Of a stretch of DNA of 64,000 bases, positions 1 to 12,565 are shown piece after piece (within the stretch, counting starts at the first letter, position 1; each line of letters starts with the position of its first letter). The DNA lies in assembly GCA_916700875.1 (NCBI GenBank), contig CAKAKS010000039.1, positions 25,379,315 to 25,443,314 of the forward strand. The letters run 5' to 3'. The notes under the pieces were generated by a model. That model was not told the DNA's origin. It saw nothing but the letters and a program-made list of their open reading frames with translations, and did not search any database. The translations under genes were made by a program, and so were the position numbers. This DNA comes from Sebastes aleutianus. Lineage: Eukaryota; Chordata; Actinopteri; Perciformes; Sebastidae.

Positions 1-38
1 AGATGAGACAGTTGTAACAAAGCGAGGTTTCCCCTCAC

Positions 39-3000
39 CGTGGACGAAGTAGCCCTGCTCCTGCCAGATGAGAAAGGCGTCACCCAGAGCAGAGAAGATG
101 AGGCCGGCCAGGATCTTGCGGGCGTTGGAGTGAGCACCTAGGAAGCTGAAGCCATGTGCCAGCAGAAACACCCAGAGGCAGAAGATGGGTAGACATTTGA
201 TCAGTGCACTGAACCAGGATGGGCTTGAGGTGGGCAGCCACAGGACAAAGTACACACAGGTCGCCTTGAAGAATGGCACCAGCTTGGGGCCTTCGCTCTT
301 GACCTGAAGGCAGATTAAATATTTACATCATTAATTTAGTCCCAGCTGGTTGCCCTTACATGAGGTGATTCTATTCAATGTGATACTATCGTTGCAGATA
401 GATTTATCAAAGGGGCTTTTATCTCAAGGCACAGTGCTTGAACTATATCTTTAAACGAGGGAACACACGCAGCCAACAGTAAGTACTTCTCCCTATTTGG
501 CAGAGTGGTTTGGGTTAGGACTGGAACAGTCTCCAGGCATTGTGTGGTCACTAGTTTGCATCACTGTTTCAGACGAGCACGTGTTTTGTGGCTGAAGCGA
601 AACTCTGCAGAAACAGCAAATAGAAGGGGAAATGCAAAAAGCTCCACGCTGTTCCTTTGACTCCCTGTAACCTCTTCTTCTCACTTCCCATCTTGTTTTT
701 GTTTCTCCTCTCCTCCTCTGCTTCACCTTCTTCTCCGTATCTCATCTTCTTGAGACATGTGGAGCATATTCAAGTCTCAATTTCTTCTTTCAAGCTGTGC
801 TACCAGTCATATGTCTTTCTGTCCAAATACATGAGGCCCCACTGGGTCACAAAGATACAAAAACAGGCCTAGAAAGAGGTTTCATAACACACCTCTGGGA
901 TGACCACCCACCTATCTGTTCTGAGAATCGCTACAAAGAGAGAGAAGAGAGGAGAGGTTGATGAAATTGAGCGAGGGTTCACTAGAGCTGCGATCACTGG
1001 AGGAGAGATAAGGAGGACACGAGTAAGAGGACAAAGAAGGGGTCAACGGGGAAAGGGTTGAAAAGACTGGGCTGCTATTTGATGTCCCAAATGACTATTT
1101 TCCAGTGGCCCTATTGCATCCATCTCAACAAACATTCTGTGGTAAAGTAAAATGATGCCAAAAGCGATGCTCCGATTGCAATATTCACGAAAGAATAAGT
1201 AAGTAGGGCAGACTAGAAGAAGCAGGAGGGTCGTGAAGCTTTAGGGGAGGGGGACAGTGAGCGGGGTGGGGTTACAAGCATTCAGATGACAGCTGGATTT
1301 AGGATTGGACAAGTGAGGTGGGGGGAAGAAGAGGTGAGAGAGAAAATGAGGGGTCACTCTAGTTCATATGTTCCTGGAAGAAGGGAGGAAGTGGAGCGCC
1401 CCGATTGCTCAATAAAATCCAAATTAGCGTGCAGGATCAGACAAAATGTTTGACCTCGAGCTGGTGTAGCTGACATGACAAACACGGCAGGAAATGAAAG
1501 AGGGATTTGACACACAAGTTCACACGTGATCACAACAAGCATGTTGAGACAAAAAACACAAGCTTGGTTGTTATCTACTGTCATTTTAAGCTTCATGTCC
1601 CACATCATAGTGTGTGACCAAAACAGCATTAATTCATCTGCCAAGTTTTATTGATAGTACTAAATTCAAATTTGGAAACAAGTAGCTAAACAATTTAAAC
1701 TTAGAGCTCTATCCTTTACACTTCCGATATCGGCAAATCCATCTTTTTTACTCCTTCAGCTACGGATGGAGCCTTTGATCAATGGAAAGAATCCGGACTG
1801 AGTAGTGATGGGGATTTACACATTCAGGGTACGTTTGCGTCCTTTCGGCAGCTTCAGGAGAAATATGGGCTGGCAAAGACAGACTTTTTTTTAGATATCT
1901 CCAGATTAGACACTTTGTGAAAACTCATCTTCACAATTTTGAGAGTGCAACACCTGACAAGCTGGACCAGTGTCTGAGAGACTGTATGCAAAACCATGAG
2001 CAAATAGATATGAGCTGTATAAAAAAGGACCGGGATAAAGACCAAGACCAAAGGCCAGGCACTGTTTGATACAGTTTAAAATTCTTCACAGGTTACATTA
2101 CTCGAAAGTAAAGCTACATAAAATCTTCCCAGACCTGTCACCAATTTGTGAGAAAATGTGACCAAGCAGAGGCAGATTTATTTCGTAGCGATGCATTATG
2201 CCCTAAAATACAAGATTTTTGGGTGGCGATACTTTCATTCTTTTCAAAGATAAACATCTGCCAAGTTCATTCATATGTTCCTCTCAGGTATGCCGAATTA
2301 ATGTGATGCACTTTTCACGTTTCCTCAATTCTATTGTGAAGCCACAGTGTACTGAAAGTCTTGCTTCTAAGACTCCTGACAAAACTAAAAAGTGAAGAAG
2401 GCATATCACTCCAGCTTTAGCTGATCTATACTGGCTGTCTGTATCATTAAGATCTGATTGTAGAGCATATGGAGCTCTGCAGTGTCTAAGGACTAGCCAA
2501 GAATGCAGACACCCTGTGATGTGGTTTTGGTACATGTTCAGAGCCAAAACTTTCAATACAAAATGGTAACAAAGACACGCACATCCAGTGTGCGGTGGGA
2601 TGGGTGCTGGATCAAAGAAATATGTAGCCGAATTGAAACAGATAGATCTTCAAACCAAGTAGCTTCTGTTAGAAGGATTTTTATTGCTGAAGCATTTCGA
2701 GCACCAGGCTCTTCTTCAGACTTGTGATAAGTGCAGAGAGTTGCCATCTTAGATACCCATACTGCATAGACAACATGTAGAAGCAAGTGTATTGTATTTT
2801 CAACTATGCTCCCACACTGTGGCATACCATTTCCAAATACATCCGCGATTTTAGGGAAAAAATGTAAAGTGACAGCTTACATCGTCTTCAACTTACCTTG
2901 TTGTGTTTTCTTGTCTCTGTACTTGTGATTTTTTTTTTTTTCATCACTATTATTGGTATTACTCTGTACTTATTTTTCCATGGGTTCTTTCTGACACTGT

Positions 3001-6000
3001 GTGTTTAATTTTCTCATTGATTCTACCACACCTTAGGGCGGTTTCAGTCTTTTTCTTCTAGTTTGATTGACAAAGTGGCAAAAATGAGGAATAGCAGGTT
3101 TACCACTGTCATAAGAGCCCAGAGCGTCCTCTGACAACTTGACAAGGTTGAGATAAGTATCAAAATAAGCTGCTATGAGGGCACTTTTTACACATAAAAT
3201 AATATTTTGCTTCCTACTTACATTTACATTCAGGATATTATCAGTTTCTTCCAGATGCAAGTAGCACGAGAGGACTCTTTCCACTAAAGCTAGGTGTATA
3301 ATGTGAACTAATGCCCTCCTCCTCTCTCCATTATTTACTTTCAATGGCCTTCGTAATACAGGTGGATACATACATAAGGATTAAAGCTAGTCTTATGACA
3401 AAAATGTGTGTGTATGGTGAGTCTATCCGTCCCATTCCGGCCAAATGGGTGCCAAGCAGACTAGCCAATATCATAACTCTGTTTATCAGGTCACTGGTGG
3501 CTACTTTAGCACAGGACACAAGAAAGCACAACATATTTTTGGTGTACTGTCGGGATCATTGCACAGATAGGGCCTATCTATTATTTAATAATGTGCAGTG
3601 AAAGCCGGACATCTGCAAGCCGAGGCCCAATGAATGATATTTAGGATCATGGATTCATGATCACAAAGAGTTTGATTGTTATTTGTGGGGAAAAAACAAC
3701 TCAAAGGATATGTAGATCACTGTCTAGTACAGTAAGAGATTTTGGAGGGTAAACACAGATTCCAGGGAGGAAGGTGGGAGGAAGTCAGAGATTCCCATAA
3801 CCTTTGGTCCTATTTATGCTGCCATTGAGCCATACTTTGCAGTTTCCCTTTCATTGTTGTTCATGTAAACTTACTGTATACACAATCAGTAAAAGGGCCG
3901 CAAAGAGGAGAGACTAAAACAGCACTGAATACACACCTACTGTATGCCACAAAGTACATAACAGCTACTCTTTCAAATCTTCCACATTCCAAGTAATCAT
4001 AACTTAGATTAAAGTCTCATGTTGAGACTTTAATCTAAGTTATGATAACCGGTCTCCAGTGGATGCAATGGTTTTATTTCTCTCGGGCTCAGTTCTCCTG
4101 TTCAGTGTCTTGTACCTGAACGAGATTGCCGGGTTTTTTTTTTGCGGTTCGGTTATCGTCTCAGCTGTAACCTACTCCGCTCACATTGATCGAGGCGTCA
4201 TCTTGTCTACAGGGACAGTGAATGGGACATTAGCGACGGCTATGAGCCCTGTTTGACAGTCAGCTGTCGCCGGCATAAAGGAGAACAGAACATACTGCCT
4301 CATTTGAGAGGCAAACGAAATGAATCATTGTGTTGTCATCTTGCCGACTGAATGATCACATTACAAATAAAAGCTGTTTGCATAAGTGCTGTAGCACATA
4401 CAGCTGAGTGGCTGCAAAACACCTGCCTCTGTGCTCTGTTAAAGACTGATATAGTTAATGATTGACTGCATGTGCATGGTCACTAACTAGGTGTTTTTTT
4501 TTAGCTGGAATGAACAACAGGATGGAAAGGCTCTCTTTTTTTTCCAAAGTACCAAACAAAGGATTTTCTGTTATTTTCGAACTACAGAGATGCTTATTTA
4601 GCTGTGTTAAACTACAAATAAATGAACTTTACAAGCTAGTAAACGATGCAGAATCACTTGAAAAATGCTGACTATTATATACTGCATTGTCCTAACATGT
4701 TTACAAATTTGCACATTTTTGTCACTGGCCAAACTATCAGCAAACTTGAGCCTGAACTCGTCTTCTTGTAACTACAGTCCAGGAAGAAACAAGCAGCTGT
4801 TAACCGATAATACTTCGGCACCAACCGCGAACCAACAAAAGCACTGCATTGAAGCATTGAATAACACCCAGCCCCGGATGAACATCTATTCAATTTTTCT
4901 GGGTCATGCTAGCCGAGTGACTGAAACATGATACACGTAAACACATAAAAGACCTGTAAAGTCTTGTGTACACAATTTGGCAGAGGGAAACTGTAACATA
5001 AGTATGGTCCCTGGCAGGCACAGCTGGCATGTGAGTCATATGACAGTGTTATTTCTATGTAGCATCACGCAACGCTGCTGTGGGAGAAGGATCTCTCTTA
5101 CAGCTGCTTCTACTCCAAGGATATCTTGAGGTCAGTGGAAGACGAGCGGTACAGTACAGTTCTTAAACTTGATCTCAGCTGAACAACACGCCTGTGTAAT
5201 TAAAACCTTTTTGCTGCATTATACAAAGTTTTTGAAGTAAGTGAGTAATACTTGGTGCAATAAAAACCTTCTGGGACATGGGACATTGTCAAACGCCTCA
5301 AGAATGTTATAAAAAAAAGCCAAAAAGAAGCAAAGTGAAGCTCCCACTGTAACTCTGGGATACAGCACCTGCCAGTGAGTGTAAAGTCCACATTAGTTTA
5401 GGACAGTACGTGCTGCTCTGAGTGGCTGACTCTAGATCATCTGTAAATGACAAAAGTTGATAAATTCCCTTAAGAGCAGAACAGTCTGTTCATCAAGTGG
5501 CATGGAGCGTGGCAGTCTTTAAAAAAAACAGTTTAGAGTCAGAAATAAAAAAGAAAGCCTAAATATAGCTGCATTTCAGGTGATCCCTTTTTCACAATAT
5601 ATTTTACCTCTGAGTAGGAATAGAGGGTGAACCCACATACTCTAGACCAGGGTTGTCCAAAGTGTGGCCTTTAAGCCAAAGCTGGCCAGATGTTTTTAGT
5701 GAAAAAGATAAAAATAAAAATAAATTAAAAAATATATAATATAAATCGCTGTTCATGCTGTTTTAGTTTTGTGAGGTAAAAATGCTCTTTAAATATGTAG
5801 GATGCCAAATTATTAATTATTTTTCATTATCCGAGTACGACGAGGCAGAGTGACACTTAGCGCAGCAAGTCAGTTTGGAGCGAGTGATGTAATAATAAAA
5901 TGGAGAGGCAGAGACAATAGTCACGCCTGTGTTTTGGATGAACACCTGCCGTCAGCTTGTTTGCCTGTTGGTGTTCCTTTATGTATAAATATGGGTGTGG

Positions 6001-8202
6001 TATCCAGTTTTTCAAACATTTTGACCTGACGAAGGTCCAAGTAGGATCAAAACGTAGTCAATAAAAATATTGTGGCATGGAGTAGTGTGCAGGTGTTACC
6101 TTTTTCCTCACCCCTGCACTAAACCCACTGATTTCCCATTGTTTTTTTTAATTATTACAATGTACCTTTTTATATATAACTCAAAATAACAGATCATACA
6201 ATACTCTGAGAGCAATGTATACAAAACTAAGGAAAATGAAAATAATGATTAATTGGCTTTTGTTTGGAATGGTCAATGTGATGTTTCCACTTTTCTACTT
6301 TTTTCTTTTCAAATTGGAGGGAGAGAAATGTGTGTCCTAGTCCAACAGTGTTTTGTCTCAGCGCATAACACTACGTTCCCTTTCACTGCAATACTGCGGG
6401 CCAACTGCGGGGCCAAGTTCTTTATAATTAAGTCAAGCATCCCCATGCAGGACCTGCACAGCATCATCATCATCACTAAGGCAACCAGTCTGTATGGCAA
6501 GCATTCCTCCACACCGGCTCCTCTCACATTAAACACACAGCTAGGCTACACGTCAGAGAGTTCACTACAGGCCAATTTGGCACCTGCAAATACATTACTT
6601 AAAGGTCCCATATTGTAAAAAGTAAGATTTTCATGTCTTTTATATTATAAAGCAGATTTAAGTGCTTTATAAATACTGTGAAAGTATCGAAGCGCTCAAT
6701 ATACAGAGAAATACACACAGCCCGTATTCAGAAATTGTGCGTTTGAAACAAGCCGTTTTCTGTCCATTTGTGATGTCACAAATATACAATATTTAGACCA
6801 TTACACGGTTTAAACGTAAACATTCTAAATGTGTCTACGTTTATTTCCTGTTGCAGTGTATGTGAATGTCATCAGCTGACAGGAAGTACACATGGACCCA
6901 AACTGTTGCTAGGCAAAGCCATTCTGTAGTAATTCCGTTGCAATTCCATTGAAATGCACTAAAACGGAGCATTTCAGACAGAGGGTAAATACAGGTATAT
7001 TCAAGCAGACAGTATGAGGAAAATAAAGTTTTTTTTAACATTACAGCATGTAAACATGTTCTATTAGAAACACAAAATACAAGTATGAACCTGAAAATGA
7101 GCATGCTATGGGACCTTTAAGCAGCTGATCGATAGTCCAGAGTTGGCCATGTATGGTTTTTCTTTTGTTCTTTTTCCTGATGATGGTTGTGGAAGATGTG
7201 TATGAATGTGAAATTTATATATGTTTGGAAAATTTGAAATATTTGTGACACAAATATGATGTTGTATATATAGTATGAATGTAATAAATGTAATGTACTT
7301 GATTTCGGACCCCAGGAAAACTAGCTGGTGCCATTGGTATCAGCTAATGGGGATCCTTTTTAAATAAAAAAATAATAATAAATGGGGTAAAATTTCATAG
7401 CAAGCTCTGTCAAAGTAAGAGGATGCTGGGGGTCGGTTAAATTATTCATGCAAGCTGTTTTGGTTAAAATGGCCTGCAGTCAGTGGCACTTGAGTCAATG
7501 ATTGTAGCTTTAATAGATAGGCAAAAACAATGGAGTCTATGTAAAAGCATAGCTGCATGCAGCAAAAGGAGATGAAAAGAAAAGGCAGCCACAGCAGCAG
7601 AGCACTGCTCAGGCGCATGCGTTACTGGAGGGAGGGAAAGAAAAAAAAAAAAAGACATAAAAAGGTCGTCACATGACAGGTTTTTTCGGTTTTGTCAGAG
7701 GCTGCTTGCTGCCTTTGGAAATGTGTGGAAACGTCCTTCTGTTCAGTGGAATATGGAGACGAAACAGCCATGCTAAAACGTGTCAAAGTGTCAGGAAATA
7801 CCTCCACTTGAACACAAAAGTTCCTGTTTTGAGTCTCCAACACATTCATAAGGCACATTATGTAAATAACGAGGTAATAAGACGCTGACAAGAGTCCAAG
7901 GGCACCTGGCTCAACATTTACAGCATAAAGACATCCTTATTTATACTGCTAATTAATTATTATCACCTATATATGCATTATTAGCCCTGGAAGACAAAGT
8001 AGGACATGCTGTGAATAATAAGGCAAATAAAACAGTGAATATATATGTAATAATAATGAATATGTAAGGATAGAAACATGAATGAGGATGGATACATTGT
8101 ATATTTGTTGTTATCATGTAGCTAAACTAGCCACCACTACTATTCCTGTTTAATGTGTGAATAATATAGGCAGATACTCACCACTGTTACCGGGGAAACC
8201 AT
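39..8202 (-). CDS. tmem86a: TMEM86A lysoplasmalogenase, coding exons 1-2 (gene continues past left edge)
   Basis: Exon 1 (coding 8202-8182) encodes MVSPVTV and ends at a GTGAGT donor. Exon 2 (303-39) begins VKSEGPKLVPFFKATC and ends at a GTGAGG donor after one base of a codon. Splicing is in phase 0, so the joined start is MVSPVTVVKSEGPK, which matches vertebrate TMEM86A as I know it. About 95 of an expected ~240 residues are here; the rest lies left of base 1. TMEM86A is a multi-pass YhhN-family membrane protein of the ER that hydrolyses the vinyl-ether bond of lysoplasmalogens. Visible are hydrophobic stretches around FKATCVYFVLWLP, CLPIFCLWVFLLAHGFSFLG and ILAGLIFSALGDAFLIW; the Asp in the last is typical of the family. 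The 7.9 kb intron is full of repeats. The gene is divergent from spty2d1. Confidence 0.93.
1740..2285 (+). mobile_element. Degenerate L1-like LINE fragment (end of ORF2)
   Basis: The plus strand reads, with frameshifts and stops, as the C-terminal part of a fish L1-type reverse transcriptase. Near 1760-1915 is a segment containing DGAFDQWKESGL and FASFRQLQEKYGLAKTDFF. Near 2090-2280 are LHYSKVKLHKIFPDLSPICEKC-like and CPKIQDFWVA-like segments, that is, the Cys-rich tail of ORF2. It is 5'-truncated and cannot make protein. The clade is assigned from recalled motifs. Confidence 0.7.
2385..2475 (+). mobile_element. Short L2-type LINE fragment
   Basis: The plus strand encodes HITPALADLYWLSVSLR, resembling the conserved L2/CR1 motif HITP..LHWLPV near the end of the reverse transcriptase ORF. 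Only about 90 bases are recognisable. Confidence 0.45.
3996..4046. repeat. Perfect 24-bp hairpin with 3-base loop
   Basis: Bases 3996-4019 and 4023-4046 are exact reverse complements, separated by TGT. The stem is AT-rich (core TTAGATTAAAGTCTCA). It may be a collapsed foldback element or the product of a palindrome-forming replication event. Confidence 0.85.
5648..6116. mobile_element. hAT-like MITE, CAGGGxTGTCC termini
   Basis: It starts CAGGGTTGTCCAAAGTG and ends CTCACCCCTG, so the outer bases form an imperfect terminal inverted repeat of the Charlie-like hAT type. The internal AT-rich part (5690-5830) recurs at 8605-8745, defining a family. The right part contains TGTGGCATGGAGTAGTGTGC, also found as an inverted pair in uevld intron 7. 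No clear 8-bp target duplication was found, so the boundaries are approximate. Confidence 0.6.
6603..7116. mobile_element. 514-bp MITE with TTAA target duplication (piggyBac-like)
   Basis: The element begins AGGTCCCATATTGTAAAAAG and ends ATGCTATGGGACCT, and is flanked on both sides by TTAA (6599-6602, 7117-7120). A second, interrupted copy lies in opposite orientation at 55030-56666, also between TTAA sites. TTAA targeting is the hallmark of the piggyBac superfamily. It carries no transposase ORF. Confidence 0.75.
7130..7382 (+). mobile_element. LINE-type 3' tail
   Basis: The sequence GGACCCCAGGAAAACTAGCT, followed by a short AGCTAATGGGGATCC segment and an A/T-rich tail (AAATAAAAAAATAATAATAA), matches the 3' ends of dispersed fish LINEs as I recall them. 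No coding part is retained. Confidence 0.45.
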
Positions 8203-8590
8203 GTCTCCCTCGGTGGTGTCCGTGTCGGTGAGAAAAGGTATTTAATACCAGTAAATCGTCTTGTGTCCTCCTGTTTATGTTGTACTGTATGAGAGGGATG
8301 CCGATTGTTTTTGTCCTCGCTCCGGTGGGCGGTCCGACCGTCCAGTAGGAGGGGAGGAACCAGCCGTGACGTAGCGCAGGGCTTTGTCTTGGCCAATAGG
8401 AGCACGGTGCGGTCGAGACGGGGGGCGGGGCTTTCTCCTCTTGACCAATAGGAGCGCAGAGTGGTCGTAAAAAGGGGCGGGTTAAGATGTGAGGGGGCTG
8501 CTGGATAGGAGGAGTCAGACTGCTGTCTGAGCAGATGGCCCTTTATTTACATTTTACAGAAATGAAGCTTTTATTGGTTACATTTGTTGG
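8203..8590 (-). promoter_or_regulatory. tmem86a 5' UTR and GC-box/CCAAT promoter
   Basis: This is the GC-rich stretch just upstream of the tmem86a start. It holds GC boxes (8421-8430, 8474-8481 and GGGCGG near 8326), CCAAT boxes (8393-8397, 8445-8449) and a CRE-like TGACGTA (8367-8373). CpGs cluster here against an AT-rich background. The start of transcription cannot be placed from sequence alone. Confidence 0.6.
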
Positions 8591-9250
8591 CCCACTACAA
8601 GGTTTGATGTTTTTAGTGAAAAGAATGAAATACAAATAATTAAAAAATATATAATTTAAATCGCTGTTCATGCTGTTTTATTTTTGTGAGGTAAAAATGC
8701 TCTTTAAATATGTAGGATGCCAAATTATTAATTATTTTTCACTTAGCGAAGCAAGTCAGTTTTGCACGAGTGAGGTAATAAAAAAATGAGGCAGAGACAA
8801 TAGAGAGGCGAAGTCCCGCCTTTCACTGCAGGGAACTTGGGATCCAAGTACCATTTTGCATCTTAACAATACAATAAAATAAAATACAATAGGTTAGCTT
8901 TTGCTTTTGGCCCGTGGCCCACCATCAAGTTTCAGTTTTGGCCCTCCAACGGAAAGCATTTGGGCACCCCTGCTCTCTTTTTTTCCCATATTGGAATTTG
9001 ATATAGATAGCTTATTTAGACAATTTCTTAAGTAGTATAAAATGTTTCTTATTTCCTTTTTTTCCTTTACCTCAATGTAACGTAATATTTGGCTTTCTCC
9101 TCTTGACCAATAGAAGAGCGGAGTGGTCGTGACGGGGGGTGGGTCAAGACTGCGAGGGGGCACCTGGATAGGAGGAGTCAGCCTGCTGTCTGAGCAGATG
9201 GCCCTTTATTTACATTTTACAGCAATGGAGCTTTTATTGGTAACATTTGT
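8429..9250. repeat. Duplicated distal promoter block (two ~160-bp copies)
   Basis: Bases 8429-8587 and 9091-9250 are direct repeats. Both contain CTTTCTCCTCTTGACCAATA, GAGTGGTCGT, GGATAGGAGGAGTCAG and CTGTCTGAGCAGATGGCCC. The second copy keeps the CCAAT box. A hAT-like fragment occupies most of the space between them. Confidence 0.85.
8590..8972. mobile_element. hAT-like MITE copy, right terminus intact
   Basis: It shares its internal AT-rich block (AAATCGCTGTTCATGCTGTT) with the 5648-6116 element and ends with GGGCACCCCTG at 8972, the complement of a CAGGGGTGCCC terminus. The left terminus is missing, so the copy is truncated or partly deleted. Confidence 0.6.
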
Positions 9251-11321
9251 ATGGAGCTTATTATTCTCAATATTATATTTATTGTTTTTTTGTTCATTTC
9301 TAAAAACAACAGAACAAACATTCAACAAACGTCCCAAATAATAACATTCTCGGAACAAAGAAACTTAAAAACCTAATATTAATATAAATTAAGCAAGTAT
9401 AGATACAGGAAAAACATATTATATACAAAAAAATAGATAAATAAGTAAAAAGAATATACACAAGTAAAAAAAAAAAAATTAAAAACAATAAAATAAAATA
9501 AAATCTATTTATATATACTGTATACTTATATAAATATACATACATACACATATACGCACACGCAGTATATACACATGTTTCGAGCTTATTATTGGTTGTG
9601 CACCGACCTAATGGGTCAGATTAGGCGTTAGAAATCAGACAAAAAGCCTGGCAAACATCTCTATGAGATCGAAATGTTGCTCTAATAAAATGCATTGCTG
9701 ATTACATTAATTAAAAGACACTGCTATTAACCCCTTTCCATTCCGGCTTCTTTTTTTAGGGGGGTAGGAATGAGGGACAGGGCATGTTATGGGGTAGATA
9801 AAAAAAGTCAACAGTATATGTCACATAGAAGTGGTGTACAGACCACTTACACTTACACACCAAAAACGGACAATAACTTGATATTTTCAGGTGGAATTTC
9901 ATTTCATTTTCACTGTGCAATATCCTTTTCAACTTGTGCAAATTCGTTAATAGTCTGTTTATTGTCATACTGTATATACTGCTCCTATTTTTGTACTTCC
10001 TTCTATCTAAATGTTTCATATTTTGTTACAGTTTGTTTAGCTCTCAGCTTTACAGTGATACCCAATTTATGTAATTCCAAGACTGTTTAGGGACCCCAGT
10101 ATGCAGAAATATTCCAATACACCATTTTAGAATAGGCAAAAATAACACATTTATACTGCATGCAAATAATTGCATGGTTTTTGCCCAAAACTGCATGTGA
10201 TTATCATGAAGTGAGCATGTCTGTAAAGGGGAGACTCGTGGGTACCCATAGAACCCATTTACATTCACATATCTTGAGGTCAGAGGTAAAGGTAATAGTA
10301 AAATAGTAAGTAGAGTATGCAGATTATTTAGTACCCTTTTACCAATTAATATAACTCCATGAAAAGCACATTCTGCATAATACGCGTTATGCAGAATGTC
10401 TTGTCTTTTACTTTTGGTAAAGTAGGCCTACATTTGATAATGTTTCTGCACCTGTGTATAATTTTTGACAGCAGGTTTTTGCCATTTTACATAAAGATAT
10501 AATATAAAAGAGGGTAACCAACACACAATATCATGAAGTCATATATCATTGTAAAGCTTAGACTATACTCTATCCATCGGTCACATTGTCATGACACTGA
10601 GGTTTAGAGAATTTGACCTTTGACCTATAATGCTGCAATGGGGCAAATTCTGAATGCCACTGCAAATGCACTTATAACTAGCTTCATATCGATCTGATGT
10701 GCCCATGGATAGTTCCAGCATAAAGAGCACAAAGAGAGCTTTAAAATTATATATTATGTGACTAACAACAATAACAACATTTCTAATCAGAATAAACTTT
10801 GTGCAGTTTGTATCTGATATAATGTTCAGAACTTTGCATTGTAGGCTATAGTTGTAAAATTGCCTCAGACTAATATAACAGGCATTTGGGCAAAATGTTG
10901 ATTTGATGAAGAATATCCACAATGACAGCGAGTCTAGCGACATCATGTGGTCTACTAGTGTCAAAACTATTTTTGGACGGACATGGATATTCAAGATTCA
11001 AGCCCTTTATTGTCATTGTGTAGTACAACGAAATTAGACTGTGACAATCCCATAGGTACTAATGAAAAGATAATACAATAAAAAGAAGAGATAGTGCAAT
11101 ATAAATGTAAAAATTATAAAAGATAATACAATATAAAATATAAAAATACGATATGTATATTGATGAGATTACAGTTTAGCCGGATTATTGCACAAAGCTT
11201 CCTTCAGATAATTATATAATTATTGCACAGCATCAGATAATTATTGCACAGAGTGATCAGCATTTTAGGATGTATCAGATATATGAAGTATGGACGGACA
11301 TTGCGTAAAGAAATCATAAGC

Positions 11322-11666
11322 CGAAAGCAAGGCCTATGGAAAGGAGGCTAGGTAACAGGGAAGACATGGGTCTTGGGGGTATGGGGGGTATAACCTTAAT
11401 TCTCTTAATACATCCATGGGGTGTAACACATGCGCAGTGTAACTGAAGCTGCGGTCGTGCGTTGCGATTGGCTCAATTTCAAGAGTGCAGGCCAGTCGTA
11501 GTCATAAATTTGTGAGCCTGGTTTGATAGCTCAGGAATTATGCCCTTTTTCTATCCATAGGCAATCGTTGGAGGAAGGAGAGAGGAGTGGAGTGGAGAGG
11601 AGCCCAGTTGGTGCTGAGGCTTCATGGCCCATGCCCGGCCAGTTGAGGAGTTTTTTGTTATTGTTG

Positions 11667-11726
<60 letters not shown>

Positions 11727-11872
11727 GGAGAGAAAAATTAATTAAAGAAAGAAAGAAAACTTTAAAAAAAAGCCAACATAAGGCCGGCCAGATTTTACTG
11801 CGCATGTGTCATACCCCAAAGATATGACGCGTGAACCAGCCTCCTTTCCATAGACCTTGGGCCGAAAAGCGG
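11322..11872. mobile_element. Palindromic MITE with internal (TA)n
   Basis: The left arm holds CTATGGAAAGGAGGCT near 11335-11351, and ACACATGCGCAGT near 11427-11440. The right arm carries the complements: ACTGCGCATGTGT near 11797-11809, and AGCCTCCTTTCCATAG near 11839-11854. The arms therefore face each other over ~550 bp. A (TA)n run of about 50 bases (11668-11718) sits between them, and no transposase is encoded. Confidence 0.65.
11668..11718. repeat. (TA)n microsatellite
   Basis: About 25 uninterrupted TA dinucleotides within the palindromic element. It creates overlapping chance ORFs of repeated Ile-Tyr on both strands, which are not genes. Confidence 0.95.
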
Positions 11873-12565
11873 AAGTGTGTTAGTCTTACATAAAACACAT
11901 TTTTTGTACGTAACGGATTAAAGTGTGAATAAATGTAAAGTCACATAAAGCCCCTTCGCTTTCTAATCTGTCAGACACATATATTCACCAATAAACATCA
12001 ATATTGGTAAATATAATTAGCCAAATCATGATCATCTTTGATTATGCTACTGACTCTTTGTAATCTCCCACAAAGACGGAAACACGCAGAGGTGAGTCCT
12101 CTCACTTCCTCCAGAGTACTCTTTGACCCTCTAATGCTGTCATCAGTCTCTACCGACAGACAGCCGGCTCGACATCATGGCTCACTTTTAACGATTTTCC
12201 CCTCAACATACTCTAATCTGACGGATATTTTGATGGATCTAGTCTTAGTTTGGTGTGTTGTATCGGAACAAAACCTCGTTTTTCCGGCTTGTTGCTTGGC
12301 TACCGGTAGTTAACGTACGGCTAGCTAATGCTAACCTCGCTAGCGCGTTGCTAACGTTACTGATGAAGTAAAGTAGTGATAACAAGTCTGATAAACAGTT
12401 TATCCTCCTTCTCATGGACTGTGGTAACGTATTTAAGTGTTAAGCTATTAAAGTGCCGTTTTCTAAAGCTGAATACCGAGCAAACTCACCTGGTTTATAA
12501 GCTAAAGGTAGCTTTAGCTCCTCCTGGTCGAGTCTTCCTTCAAACAGCTCAACCTTTCTGCCAAC

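Larger units (their letters stand above)
304..8181 (-). other. tmem86a intron 1 (7.9 kb), mostly non-coding with repeat insertions
   Basis: No exon is supported between the two coding exons. Identifiable contents are an L1-like fragment (1740-2285), an L2-like scrap (2385-2475), a perfect hairpin (3996-4046), a hAT-like MITE (5648-6116), a TTAA-flanked MITE (6603-7116) and a LINE-type 3' tail (7130-7382). In 304-1740, 2480-3990, 4050-5640 and 7390-8180 I see only AT-rich sequence with short chance ORFs. Confidence 0.75.
9251..12565. other. Spacer between divergent tmem86a and spty2d1
   Basis: No gene is visible. Recognisable parts are AT-rich A/T-homopolymer sequence (9260-9560), a fragment of the GGGCTGTCAA hAT family (about 10180-10285, containing GGGGAGACTCGTGGGTACCC), a LINE-like 3' region on the minus strand (about 10990-11290, beginning ATTCAAGCCCTTTATTGTCA), a long inverted-repeat element (11322-11872), and the CpG-containing stretch before spty2d1 (about 12060-12565). 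The rest (9560-10130, 10290-10990) shows nothing I can name. Confidence 0.6.

Noticed and set aside
6253..6618. 121-codon plus-strand frame in tmem86a intron
   Set aside because: It runs into the TTAA-flanked MITE at 6603 and has no domain or splice support.
11523..11827. Overlapping frames of repeated Ile-Tyr
   Set aside because: They come from the (TA)n microsatellite.
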